Source of the DNA: Neopestalotiopsis rosae
Taxonomy: Eukaryota > Ascomycota > Sordariomycetes > Amphisphaeriales > Sporocadaceae
Direction: 5' to 3'
NCBI GenBank assembly: GCA_023078685.1
Contig: JALGAS010000012.1
Coordinates: 992,001-1,056,000 of the forward strand
Length of the DNA: 64,000 nt
In this document: in pieces, positions 23,993 to 35,897 of the stretch
Layout: every line of letters begins with the position of its first letter
How positions within the stretch are numbered: the first letter of the stretch is position 1
Program-made: the position numbers and the translations under genes
The notes under the pieces: model-generated
Database searches by the model: none
Told to the model about the DNA's origin: nothing
Seen by the model: only the letters and a program-made list of their open reading frames with translations

Positions 23993-25865
23993 CTACCAGC
24001 GGCTTCCTCTCTTTCCCTTTTTCAGGTCGTCTTCACCTCTACCGTGTTCCCACATCTTCAGTAACTCATTCTTCACGGCTTCAGACCTCAGCATAGCGTC
24101 GAACTCGAATGGGGCAGGTTTTGCAATCAATAGCGGCGAAAAGTCATCCCAATGCACATCGACCTCAGACCCATCGGCGCGACGCTTTTTCGTGATGTTA
24201 AACGCCCATGCTATACCTCCCATGACAAGGAAAAGGTCCTGCTCGACGATGGGTATACCCTGACATGTACGACGACCAAAGCCGAACTGGGAAAACCCGT
24301 TCAGGCTGGGGAACTGTGTCAACGGCTCCTTAAATGTAGGATAAGTAGGCTCAAGCCAGCGCGCAGGGTTGAATGTTTCTGCATTCGGATACATGTTCTC
24401 ATCGCGGGTAATGCCCCTATGAAAATGATCAGCATTTATTCTTTTTCTTGATATTAGTGGTGCCCCTCGGATGTCCGTAGTTCAGGAGAGGCGGCAGACA
24501 CAGACGGCGTCGTGGCATCACCCGCACTACCGCTAGTGCACTCAGCCTCAAACACCATACGGTCTGAGGGAAAAAGACTCACCATTCCAAGGCATGGATT
24601 GTCGCCCCTTTAGGAATAAAGTAGCCATTCCACACATCGTCTGCTTCCGTAGCGTGAGGGATTCCGGTAGGAACAGGAGGACGCCAGCGAATCACTTCCT
24701 TGACAACTGCCCTTAATAGTGGCGTCCTTTCGCGGTCTTCCCATGCAGGGCAATTGCCATCACAAACCTCATCAATCTCGGCTTGCAGCCTTAGCTGCCA
24801 AGATGGATAATGTAACATTGCTAGCAGAAAGCTCTGAATGGGCGAACCGATAGTCAAGGCCCCAGCAATAGCCATTTGCCCAACAACGTAGGATGCTTCA
24901 GTCTCGCTGCCCCATTTGAAACCGCCTGGCTGATTTGTCAACTTGCTGATGTATGTATTCACAAAACTTGGTTGTGCGGTACCATCGTTGATACGATCAT
25001 GAACATAAGTGACATTACTCTTCCAGGCTGCCGCTTCTTCTTCGTGTCTGGCAAACTCCTTTTGTTTCCACGGTGACATGAAGAATGGTACGTGCCTGAG
25101 GAATGAAATAACATTTGGTACAGCACCAGCCGGTGAAATGGTTTCGAGTAGACCAAATGTTGTCTTGCGCAATAACTTCGCCGGATGAGTGCTGCCCCAT
25201 GAGAGACGAGAGACTGTACGTGCTGTAAATTGTTCAATGTATTCCCGATACTGCGAAGGGTCTTGCGAGAAGAGATACAAGAATCGATCACGCTCTTTGG
25301 TTGGGTAGTCGTGGAGGCTAGCATTCGCAGAGGTAGTCATCATTTGTTGCGCAAGTCTTCGCTGACGTTTCCATGTTTCTGCGGATCATAGTTGGTCACG
25401 ACAAATTCAACCGGGTTGGAACCAACAGGCAACTTACCGTTGTGACCGTGAAGAGCGAGATATTCTCCAGCATATCGGTTGTTGGGAAGGTTAGGAATCA
25501 TGGGACGATCTGAATACGTTGCTGCCCTTTTGGACAGCAACTCGTGTGCAATCTGCTCGGATGTAATCCAGACGTGGACCGAACCAAACATATTCTGTTG
25601 GTAAATCGGCCCATATTTCCGGCTCCATTCGTAAAATTTGAGCCAGGTCTTTTCGGCAGGAACATCATGAACACGACCAATGAAAGGCAGACCTGAGTAG
25701 TTGTGAGCGACTGTTCAGAGAATTGAAGAGCTTCAAAAGGAGTAAACCTTTGGGACCTGGCAGGGGTCGAGCACCTGGAGGTAGTCTGCTTTTGTTGAAT
25801 CTATCGAAAAGAATTACAACTGACAGGACAAGGGTAGCACCCAGAGTGATGAGTATGAAAGTCAT
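23993..25865 (-). CDS. Cytochrome P450 monooxygenase (O-methylsterigmatocystin-oxidoreductase-like)
   Basis: Predicted 530 residues, four exons (minus): 25865-25748, 25692-25438, 25378-24583, 24416-23993. It has an N-terminal anchor (MTFILITLGATLVLSVVILF) and hinge LPPGARPLPGPKG. Splicing restores GLPFIGRVHDVP and ETWKRQRRLAQQ, typical of this P450 group. The K-helix is KEVIRWRPP, the PARW motif is present, and the heme loop is FGFGRRTCQG with Cys441. The I-helix reads AGALTIGS, so the usual acid before the Thr is replaced by Leu; relatives of this clade, as I recall, share this. One donor is GTTTAC, weak but the only one restoring the conserved frame. The apparent stop after LRNK is removed by an intron. 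Substrate unknown; it may act with the neighbouring P450 and exporter. Confidence 0.87.
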
Positions 25866-27425
25866 GATTGTTTGTTTCTTGCAAATATCTGGCTAATGTG
25901 AGGAAATCTTCGATTTTGGTGGAATAAGAGTCTTGGTTAAGAGTATCATAGACGAGAAAGGAAAGTAATAAGAAAGAATATTTATTACAGGCCATTCGTA
26001 TTTATTTTTTGAAGTAGCAAATCCGTCCGCCCTGTCGTTTCAAGTATCCAGGAAGAGGTATGATGGTCTTGTGGAAAAGACCCAGGAGAAGTCGTCCAAT
26101 CAAGCTGGCTGATCTATATTTTGTGCCATAATACCCCATTGATTGGAACAGCGCAGCAACTTGATTTTGTTATACCCTGTTCATCACTGCTTTGCAGCCT
26201 GAGACGACCCACTGATCATTCACTTGAGGATCTCCACTCGATGAACAATGTAGATGAGACCTGGTGGCTAGCCAGTACGCTGTGAACTTGACTATGCGGT
26301 CCATCGCGGGCGATCCGAGTCTCCAGATAGCTTATGTATCCATATGATGACCACCATCAGCCACTCGGATCTGTGCTGATAAGAATAGCAGATAATATGC
26401 GACGAATGCCACTGGTTCATCTTTGCACTGTTTGTTTAATCCGTACAGCACTCAACATACGCATGCAATTACAGAGTGGTTTTGAATGGATCACCATAGG
26501 ATCTACATCAGCTGTCAAGCCATCAAGCCACCGGCTTCAAGCCCCCCCTCCTTTTTTTTTTTTTTTCCCTTCCAATTGAATGTCATTCTGTTCTTGTTCA
26601 CATGCATTGGTCCGCAAGAGTAGGCATACTTCAGAATCAAATTTCTGTCTTCGGATATAGAGACCCACTAATGCGCATAGACCATGTTACTTCTAGTCCG
26701 AGAGCCATCCGAACTTTTGAAACATGAACACGATATAAAGCCAACTTGAAAGATATCCCCATCGGAGGCCCGATTGGTCGGACGAAGAACAGTCATTTGC
26801 CAGTATGGAATATGACAGAGGCTGCTGCCATATGGCAAGTCCTGACTGAAACTCAGATCGCAAGACTGTTATATGTTTAGGTTGTTTCACCACAATGCTC
26901 ACAGTAAGTAAGACTCGATTGTGAATATCCAGGCGGGTCTGCCGATAATCAGCATTGAACATTTTCTCGTTTCCTGGTCGGATAAACAGACATGCCAAAA
27001 TGACAAGCTATGTCAACTATCCCTAGGTACCTCGACACGAAGGACCGAGTATTAGCCATTACCTGCGACATGGGATCTTGCCTGTGCGAGGTACGACTAC
27101 GTCAGAAATTTGGCGCATTGTCGAGTAAACACAATTTCTCGCAGGCAGCCTGGGTCTCAGGCACTGACAGAAATCCTGCTCGTGTTGATCATAGACGAAT
27201 AAGTCCTTTGAAGCTTTATTCGGAACCTATAGCAGCATCTGATCCTAGATTACCTAGCTCCTGTCTAGCCAACATCTAGACTGCGCATCTACTCATAGGG
27301 TAGCTCAGGGAATTGTATGTTTTCATAAATTGTGTTCTTTTGCGTCTATTGACATTTTGTTGTAGGGTATCTTTTTTCTTTTATGCAAGTCCATTCCAGG
27401 CAAATCAGCCACATGTGGATCAAAA
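25866..27425. other. Intergenic region without a supported gene
   Basis: Lies upstream of the second P450 (minus) and downstream of arginyl-tRNA synthetase (minus). Short frames only. It contains the pyrimidine tract C7-T-C2-T15 at 26542-26566. No other structure recognised. Confidence 0.55.
26542..26572. repeat. Homopyrimidine tract
   Basis: Seven C, TCC, then a run of 15 T (26552-26566) followed by CCCTTC. A low-complexity polypyrimidine stretch; no assigned role. Confidence 0.85.
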
Positions 27426-29897
27426 TTACATTCTGTAGATGCTGTTAGTCACAATATTGTGATTGTCATTGAAGTAGTATACTGACCTCTCAACAGGCGA
27501 CAAGCCAAGCAGACGCATGGCATTGTTCAATGTGATGCGGGCGCAGTCGTAGAGCGCCATACGAGCCTTCATCAGCTCAGGTTCGCTACCAACAATGCGC
27601 AAGTGGTCATAACTGGCACTCAGGGCGTGCGTCATCTTGAACAGGTAAGTCATAACGGTGGTGGGCTCCAAAGTGCGGAGCGTGTTGGAAACGACATCAG
27701 GCCACTGCGACAGTACTCTGATAAGGTCAACGGCGTGAGGTTCAGTAAGCAAGGACACGTCAGCAGTCGCAAGCTCCTCATCTGAGAGGGACACACGACG
27801 GGTAATTGAGCACAGTCGAGCGTGGGCGTACTGGAGGTACGGGCCAGTATCTCCTTCAAACGAAGTCATGGCGTTCATATTGAACTCGTAGTTGTTGTTT
27901 CTGTAAAGCTTTAGTAACTGGATACGAGTTTGAGTGGGTTTACTTACCGTCTGCCCGTCATATCTTGAACCATGACACTGCTGATACCCAACGTATCGGC
28001 GACAGCTTCGGGGTTCTCAACCTGTTTGTACTTATCCTCATTCTTGCGCATGACGGTGTGCATGTGTTCACCAACATCGCGAAGGATATCATTCAGGAAC
28101 TTGACAGTTCCCTTTCGCGTACTCATGCCAAGAACCATGCCAAAGTTGATGTGCTGCACCTTGGCAGCAATCTCCTTGTAACCCATGAGCTCTACCACCT
28201 TGAAGAACTGCTTGCAGTGCAAATCTTGCTGCGATGCAATGACGTAGATCATTTGATCAAAGTTGTACTTCTCGTGACGGTTGAGTAGCTCGCTGATATC
28301 GCGGGTGAGGTACAAGGCGGTGCCGTCTCTCTTTCGCAGGATTGCCTTGCCCAAGTTTTTGCCAGCCTTGCCTTGGATGTGCTTGGAGAAGTCGATCAGG
28401 AGAGCACCACCGTCCTCCTCGGTAAGGCCCATATCGGCCATCTTCTTGGCAGCAGCCTGCATGTCCTCTTCGGGAACCTGACTCTCTCCAGAATACTCGT
28501 CAAACCGAATGTTGAGTCGCGCATAGGTCTGCTTGTACTTCTCGATCGAGAGATCGCGGAACCGCTTCCACAGAGCCAAGGCCTCGGGCTCACCATCGCT
28601 CATCTGCTTGAAGTAACGACGAGCTTGCTCATCAGTACCTTCGTCGAGAAGTGCTTGAGCCTCTGTTTCCTTGCCCTCGCTCTTGAGTTTATCGGCCTCT
28701 TCCTTCTCTGCGGCAGTATCTTGATTGATTCTGACATAAACATTGAACAGGTGGTTGATCGGGTCCTTGAGAAGCTCCTCCTCGCTACCGTACTTCTTGA
28801 AACCCAATGCGAGCACACCGTACTGCTTACCCCAGTCGCCCAAGTAATTGATACGGACAACATCCCAGCCAGCGGCCTCGTAGAGGTTGGCCAGGAAACC
28901 ACCAATGATTGTGCTTCGCAGATGACCGGCGTGGAAGGGTTTGGCAATGTTGGGCGAAGAGAACTCGATGACGATGCGCTTCTTGCCCTTGGAAGGATCA
29001 TTAGGGTCCTTGAGACCGGGGATCTTGTTGGAGCCGTATTCTGTCTTCTTGGCCCGGATCATAGGGATGACGGTGCGGGCGAGGGGTCCTGCTTTGAAGA
29101 AGAACGGCATGAAGGTGCCATTCTGGACCGGCTTGTGAACGAGAGGGGACTCGGGCCACTATATAATAGATATTGTCAGTCCCTAGAGACAGATTCATGA
29201 GAATGAATTAAGCGGAACGTCAACCAACCTGCTCAAGCCACTGCTTGCCCAACTCCTCGGGCTTGCCCTTCACACGCAGCGCTGGAATGGCCAGCACCAA
29301 GTCGCCCTTGTCCATGGACATTGTCCATTGGACAGCATTGTATATAATCTTTGTGTCGACACCGGTGATCTTGTGTAGGATCGACGTGATGTGAGAGCGG
29401 TAAATGTCGACGGGGTTGATCTCGGGGTAACAGTTCGGGTACGTGTCCAGCGGAGGCAGACTCAAGTCCTTGAGCTGCTGGGTGACATTGTCGACCGAAG
29501 AGGCGTCGGTGGCCATATTTGCGACTGCAGTCGTATGAAAACCCTGAGCAGATACGTTCCGACTTGTTTTGGTGGAGGTGAAAAATGCAGAAGAAGCCGA
29601 ACACAAATTCAGGTACCGGCGCCGATGCTGTTTGTGAGAATACTGATATTGACGATGGTGGGGTACCGGTCGAGAAGAAAAATGTTGGCGGGGTAAAAAT
29701 TGCAGGTGGGCCTGGGCCTGCAACGGCGCCTGGCCTTGAGCCCGGGGCGGCGCTGGGCAGTGGACGGCCGACGCGATTTCAGGCGTCAAAGGAAAAGAAT
29801 CGATTCTTGTCGCCCCAAAACGGGCTGCTCCAGCAAAACACTGATGCACTGCACGACGCGGAGGATGCGACAATTGTTGACTCGCTGGTAACTTCAT
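27426..29897 (-). CDS. Arginyl-tRNA synthetase, probably dual mitochondrial/cytosolic
   Basis: A class I enzyme charging tRNA-Arg; predicted 766 residues. Exons (minus): 29897-29229, 29158-27948, 27900-27487 and a 7-nt last exon 27432-27426. The N-terminal additional domain precedes the HIGH-like signature SSPNIAKPFHAGHLRST, then NYLGDWGKQYG, and the KMSKS-like MVLGMSTRKG. The C-terminal anticodon-binding domain ends LGLSPVERM, the family's usual ending, which requires the tiny last exon (A, ATG, TAA). The first 127 residues are Arg/Ser/Gln/His-rich without acidic runs, fitting a mitochondrial presequence. A second in-frame ATG at 29516 (MATDASSVDN) would start a cytosolic form. Introns have GTTGGT, GTAAGT and GTCAGT donors. 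Confidence 0.93.
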
Positions 29898-31052
29898 GGG
29901 ACTAATTATTTCAAGGACCTATGGCAGCCCAAATTCTTCCTTTTGTTGCTTGTGCAATGTGACTCATCTGGTCCTTTGAGTTCTGCGACGCGTTCACAAT
30001 TGCCTGCGGGCTCGAGTTTTCGGCCTTCGAGCCCCAGGAATTCAGGCACCAAATGGCTTTGAGGAGTCATTGCGGTCCGGTGTTTCTCCGGCAGTCTCAG
30101 AACTCCAGGTCCCAAGTAGGTAAGATCGCTACCAAGGTCAAACTCATTTCAACGAAATACCTACTGTATGAATCATCCATCTTGCCTGCATGAACAAGGA
30201 TATTGACTCATTTGGAGCATGCAAATTGATTCATTGTTTTCCCGCCAACTTGATACCCATTCCACAATTCATTGCTTGGCATGTGCTGTTTGTTTATTGC
30301 AAAGTAACATAGTACACTATTAAGTAGCTCGAAATGCTGCGGAATCCCGCCAGTCTACGGGCCCTGTTCCCGCCAGTCGACGCCTCTTGGCCCTGTTCCA
30401 AGAAAGATCTGCTGCCTCTTGGGCTCGTTTCCAGAAAAGATCTGCATTTCATGGATACGAAACGTCAGGTTAAGATCATCTCAAATGCCAATATGACAGC
30501 GCAAAATATGTCCAGACCTAGACACGACTTGCGCAATGATTGGCGACCACCGATGGCAGGTGTGATAAGATGTGGAATGATAAGCACTATAGTCTGGGTT
30601 TCTGCACGCATTTGTGACTGGTCTTGATTCACCGATTTGCGCAGCTATAGCGGCATCTCAGACTGCTGTGGTAGACACTTATTTTGGTTTCAACGCTGCC
30701 ACAAATATTGCGTCAGTCATGCAGCATTTCGCTGCGTATCCTGATCACCAGTCTTGGGAATACTGGAATCGCCTCGAATGACCAGTCTTCGCAAGTGCCG
30801 ACAGTCGAGTCGAATCCCACAACCCCGAAGATTCGACTCTTTGACTAACGCGTGGCGCTGCAACAAGATGGACTGACTGAACACCTTCCCAGCAGACAGA
30901 TAGTCGGCATATGCCGCGTGCTGTTTGAAGATGGTGCAATGACAACTTATCGCACATCAAACTGGTGGAGGTGCTTTCTTTCCATGCTTGAGGTAAATTT
31001 CTGGGCGGCTACAAAGACATTTGCGATCAGGAATTAGATCTACGTGCCGCCC
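29898..31052. other. Intergenic region without a supported gene
   Basis: Lies between the synthetase start (minus) and the ferric reductase stop (minus). Short frames without family features. The part next to 29898 should hold the synthetase promoter. Confidence 0.55.
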
Positions 31053-33024
31053 TTAGAAGCAGTATTCTTCCACGTGGAGATGGATACCTTGAGCACCAGT
31101 TCCCTTGTGAATAGCACGCTCATCGCTCAATTTTGCGACGCTTGTTCGAACTTTGGCAACAAGAGAGATACCACCACATACGACTACCCCAGTCTCCCCA
31201 CCTGTAGCCTCCACGGCGTATCGAATGAAGCTCGCCACATCGGGTCTCGACGCGGAATGGTGGATATGAGAATCGTTGCTCGCCTGAGATAGGCGTTTGC
31301 GAGGCGTGATGCCAGCCGTTGCTTCAATGTCCGTGGAACAGCAGCCATTGGCGGATTTCTCTGTTGTACCGATTCGCTCCACAACTGGCAAACTTTTCTC
31401 CCGGCCACTCACTGACTCTGATGCGGAAGACAGCTGTGATCTCGAGAAAGACTCCAGTTGCCCATTGCCTGTCACCGCAATGTGTACGGATAATGCGATG
31501 CCTTTTTCGCTCGCCCTGTCTAAAGCCTCGTGTAATCGGTCAAGATAGAATCCAATCTCCTCACCCTGACGAGCTGCCAAGAGAAAGTCGATACGCTTCG
31601 TGCAAATGGCGGACTTGCACTGAAGCACACTCTCGAGGATTGGTAGAGTAAAGGAGGCGCCGGTCGATGCCGACACGAGAACCAGCGTCTCGAATATGTC
31701 CCAACGTGGCGGACGACCATAGGGACCCGACACAAAGGCAGTGAATGTCTGTTTGTTGCCTGATGCTTCCATCTTTTTCGCATACACATTAAGCCGCCTC
31801 GAGAAGCCAGAATGAGACCGTATCACCAGCTGAATACTGTTGCAAATACATGTCTCGGGCATTTGATGGGCACAGGCGATTGTGAATGGATGAGCCTCCA
31901 TTGGACCGACCCGTGGCAGCCACAAATAGAGATGCTGCCCGGCACTCCATCTAAAATGGACATCCTTGATGGTCAACACGGTGATTGAGTCTCCAACCGA
32001 GCTGATCTGCGTCTGGTGGCCTAACCTCTGACCTCCCTTGCACCGTGACGGATTCGGTTTGAGTTTGATATTCTGCCAAAGGAGCAATCCGAATCGAAAC
32101 ACTCGATCAAATACCAATACTGCAATGGCAAACCAGATGTTGTATTGCGCATATGCGGGAACGTGCACATAGATCACCCACAGGAACATGATGGCAGCAA
32201 GGACGTGCTGGATCACAAAGATCTCGTAGGCCATGGATCGAAATGGTTTCAGGGATGTAATGACCATCCACAAAAGGAGACCCCATGCGCCGAGTCCATA
32301 TCGAATTGATGGCATCATGGCCATTTCCAAATCAACGTAGTCGTAAAGTACCCACTCGGACCAGAAATGAAAACCATGCACGGTAGCCGTGATGAACATG
32401 GTCCGCGCAACCCAGCGGTGCAGCCAGTTGAGTCTCTCGTAGCTTGTACCAGCAACCAATCCTATTATACTTGTCTTGGCTGAGAGCAAGTATAAAAAGG
32501 GAACCTGCGTAACTGTGACCCAGGCGTTGCGAAACCCAATGCGCTCCCAGAAATATGCGTCCTTGACGATCGCGCCTGCAGTCATCATGTAAATGACGAC
32601 TGCCCAGTAAACAAGGAGGCAGATGATACGGCCCATGGATGGTGGCGTCAGCCAAGATAGACGTTTGACTGGAACATAAAACTGGGGGTAGCTGATCTCG
32701 CGGCCAACGGCAGTCAAGGTTGCCCATATTTGAAGATACCAGCTTGTTGGCTTTGTAGGATACTCGATGGAATTTGTTCTCGAGGTGCTCAATCTAGATA
32801 GCCGGTCAGCGCAGCCACGAATAGAAGGCTGGTTCATAGCAACCAGTCGCTTCTACTTACCTGACCCGACTTTCCACGTAATTGAGTACGCGCACAATCA
32901 TCAGCATACCCATGACACCTGCGATGAGATACCAATATGTATAAGCATAAGACATGTTTGTTGCTTGGAACATGCCGCTGGAACTCATCGAGTCCATCGA
33001 CATGTCCATTCCGTCCATGTCCAT
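31053..33024 (-). CDS. Ferric/cupric-chelate reductase (FRE family) with Met/Asp-rich N-terminus
   Basis: A predicted 634-residue plasma-membrane flavocytochrome that moves electrons from NADPH to extracellular Fe(III) or Cu(II). Exons (minus) 33024-32861 and 32793-31053, GTAAGT...TAG. The N-terminus MDMDGMDMSMDSMSSSGM is a likely metal-binding exposed segment before the first TM. The ferric reductase domain has two His pairs spaced 14 apart (LHRW...TVHGF and IQHV...YVHV) for two hemes. The FAD motif HPFTIACA, the nucleotide motif FVSGPYG, a C-terminal VVVCGG loop and the ending HVEEYCF are canonical. Reading continues upstream only from a GTG, so ATG 33024 is chosen. A long Ser-rich insertion (about residues 500-570) sits before the final motif. 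It is transcribed away from a BIM1-like copper protein gene. Confidence 0.92.
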
Positions 33025-34841
33025 TCTGGCGATTCGTTGAACACGGTCCAACTTTGTAGTATGTAGGAAGAGTATGCCTTGGAGCAAATATAGAGCCGAG
33101 TTCACTCTTTAGGAACCGATTCAATTCGCATATCGGATTCGAGGTCTTGGCAATAGTTTCGTAGTCGGCACAAGAGGTTTGAATACAGGCAATTAGTCGA
33201 GGAGCTCGTCAGTGTTTGCATGCTACTTCAAGCATTAGTCTGCCTCAAGATAGACAGCCGTGAAATGATGGGTATCTGGAAATTGGATCGGTGATACCGC
33301 TTTGAGATGCAACACAGCTGTTCTAGACGCCACCCAAGTCGGGTAAAAGGACAAATCGCAAACTGAAAGTGGTGCCGGCACCAGAAACCGAAGACGAGAT
33401 GCCGATCTGTTCAAAAAGAAAGCGCCTTCTTTTCCAGTGACAGTCTGGTGCAGCAGCCACAATACAGACTAGTGTAACGGTGGAGTTGATCAGCTCAATT
33501 GAAGGTCAGGACTGCTGCTGGGAGAATTTTGGCGAATAACGGCTGAATTTCCACAGCTAAACAGGCGTGGTGAAAGGGACTAAGAAAGCAAGAAAAGTTG
33601 CAATGCTCAAACGTGTACAAATCGATTGAACGGCAAGCATAATTGCCTAACCTACCTACTTGGTACTTGGTTGCACCAGAGGATATGCACACAAGCTAGG
33701 TAAGGATCGATTTCAGACTAGGCAAACTCGAATTGCGGCATGATTAGAGGGCATTTGAGCACCTTTGATTGAAAAGTGGCTTGATTACCTGACACCATGG
33801 CTCGTATCAAGTGTCGGTATTCACTTCCTCTTTTTGTTGTTTGCTAGCGGCTGGCGTAGCCCGGGTGCTTACCGATTGATGTTTAGAAGTCGGCTACTCT
33901 TTTAGCTGCCGCTCTCTTGCACATTGGATCCATGCACATATGGCAACGCCTAGACCTGCCTATAACTTGCTCAAATCACCTCAAACAATGAAGGCGTAAC
34001 CGGTGCGAGTTAACTCAATATGTTTAATGTACATTAGCACCTTCCCCGCCTCCGATGGCGCCTTGCCGACCATTAAACACTTCCGCCTTCCCGAGTGAGC
34101 TGAAGTCTTCTATCGCTGCCACCGCGCAGTGGCAATCATTCAAAAAGCACGGGCTTGCATCAAAGAACCTGTTATTGCTCAATATTAACGGGAGGGAAAG
34201 TATTGGAGATTGAATGTGATATATCCTCGTGCCAAGGAATATGACAAGTCTTGCAAAGAAGGTGAATGGATCCTGGTAGAGGCTTGGCGAGAAAGCTTAA
34301 GTAGCTGCAATGTTGAGCTTATCGGTCTGGAGATCTTGTAAACTTTTTTTGAGCACGTTTGGCAATGTAGATCCCCCGTCATGTTTCATGACCTGATGGC
34401 AAGGTACCAATTTCGACCAGGAGATGTATCTGTAGCTTGGACTACTGGCGCATGGGGCGTTGCCCGCAGCATCTCAAGGACCCTTGAATTCCCCTGCCCG
34501 CTTGAGTCTTGACTGTTTCCACTAGGCGAGTGACGCTACCTTAGTCAAGGCAGGTACTTCCTATACTTTCCAGGCTTGAGTAACGCCCTCAGATCTGGTC
34601 CTCTTTCTTGTTGTTGCCAAGTCCGAGCGCGGATGCGTGTTTGCTGGAAGCTGCAGCATTTGCAGGTGAGTAAATAGCTGTCGGAACCCACGCGGCTGGA
34701 TACACAGCTCCTGCTCTCGACTGTTAAATGTCATTCTCATTCTAAACTCTAACATTCCCGTCAGACCTCAAACCCGATCCTCAGTGCTTCTATTCCTTGG
34801 TTGACGAAAAAGAAATACTTCGTGTTCTCACCGCAAGTACG
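33025..34841. promoter_or_regulatory. Shared divergent upstream region of reductase and BIM1-like genes
   Basis: A 1817-bp gene-free interval between two start codons pointing apart. It contains five TGCTCA hexamers counted on both strands: 33604-33609 (+), 33756-33761 (-), 33968-33973 (+), 34176-34181 (+) and 34350-34355 (-). It also has TTTGCTC on the minus strand at 33088-33082, 58 bases before the reductase ATG. TTTGCTC(A) is the yeast Mac1 copper-response element, and TGTGCTCA is, as I recall, that of Aspergillus Mac1. About one hexamer would be expected by chance. Regulation by a Mac1-like factor is inference. Confidence 0.5.
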
Positions 34842-35586
34842 ATGCCATCCATTGCTTCAATCACAGCAGCAACCCTGCTGCTGCTGGGCTCTTGCCAAGC
34901 TCATTTTCTCCTGCTGTCGCCCTCTCCCGCTGGCACCTTTGACGAGGACTCTGAAGGCAATGAACCCTGCGGTGGTGTCACTCCCAGCTTTTCATCCGAC
35001 AACGTCACAGACTTTGCTGTTGGCGGCGATGCGATCGCTACACAGCTAGGCCACCCACAAGCCAATTTCCTGTATAGATTCACCACCGAGGAGTCAGCAG
35101 ATGGCAACTGGACGCAAGCCTACCCCATTGTACAGCAGAGTGGTCTCAAGTTTTTCTGCATTCCAGATGTCACCATAGACGAGAGCTACATTGGACAGAC
35201 AGCTGTGCTAAGCGTAGTTGCCGATGCCCCAGACGGCCTCCTGTACCAGGTATGTCATTCACAAGTTGTTGCTGTTTTGGAAATCACTAATTGTAAATCA
35301 GTGTGCCGTTGTCAAATTTGTGTCTGGTGTCAACTCGAACCTACCGAGCTCTTGTACCAACACCAGCGGCGTCACCGGTTCTTTTGTGGCAGATGATAAG
35401 CTCACTGCTCTTGTTGATAGCACCACGAGCAGTAACAGTTCCGACACGGCCTCTGGAACTTCCAGCAGCACGCCTTCGAGCACAGGCAATGCTGCCCCAA
35501 GCCAGTTTGGCGGATCGGCCGATGGCCTTATAAGCCTTGTCGCAGTCGGCGTGATGATGGCTATGGGTGCAGGTGTGATGATGTAG
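34842..35586 (+). CDS. BIM1/X325 LPMO-like copper-binding protein, GPI-anchored
   Basis: Predicted 230 residues, exons 34842-35249 and 35302-35586 (GTATGT...CAG). The signal peptide MPSIASITAATLLLLGSCQA is followed directly by His21, so the mature protein starts with the N-terminal His of an LPMO-type copper brace. A second candidate ligand is His71 in TQLGHPQANF. Cysteines in NEPCGG, KFFCIP, YQCAVV and PSSCTN fit disulfides of the fold. A Ser/Thr/Asn-rich linker and a hydrophobic end (SADGLISLVAVGVMMAMGAGVMM) indicate a GPI anchor. Members of this family (Cryptococcus Bim1, fungal X325) bind copper and support copper uptake rather than cutting polysaccharide. Its divergent partner is a metal reductase, consistent with reductive copper acquisition. 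No polysaccharide-oxidising role is implied. Confidence 0.87.
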
Positions 35587-35897
35587 AGCCGAAATGGACC
35601 ATTCAAGCATCGACCAAAAAAGGAAGAAAAAAAGGAATCAATCGAGTTTACTCTGTGCAATCAACCCGAGTCTTGATAGTGACACATCATAAAAAAGTTC
35701 GTCAAAAAAAAAAAAAAGGCTTCGTCGCTTGTTTGACAGAATCACAGCTGGTATCCTTGAATGCACCAATCGAGCAGCAGGTAAAGGATCATTGTATTCG
35801 CGAACGGGAGCAAATGTGCCAATATTTTGAAATGGTGATATAGAAGTGGGACTATATTTGGAGTCTTGATGATTTATCGCGCGTCAGGGCGTTGCAA
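35587..35897. other. Convergent intergenic region
   Basis: Lies between convergent stops of the BIM1-like and carboxylesterase genes. Contains a run of 13 A at 35704-35716; no gene. Confidence 0.55.

Noticed and set aside
24577..25591. In-frame stops that suggest the second P450 is a pseudogene
   Set aside because: Each stop lies just after a good donor and the frame resumes with conserved P450 sequence after a good acceptor; total length is divisible by three.
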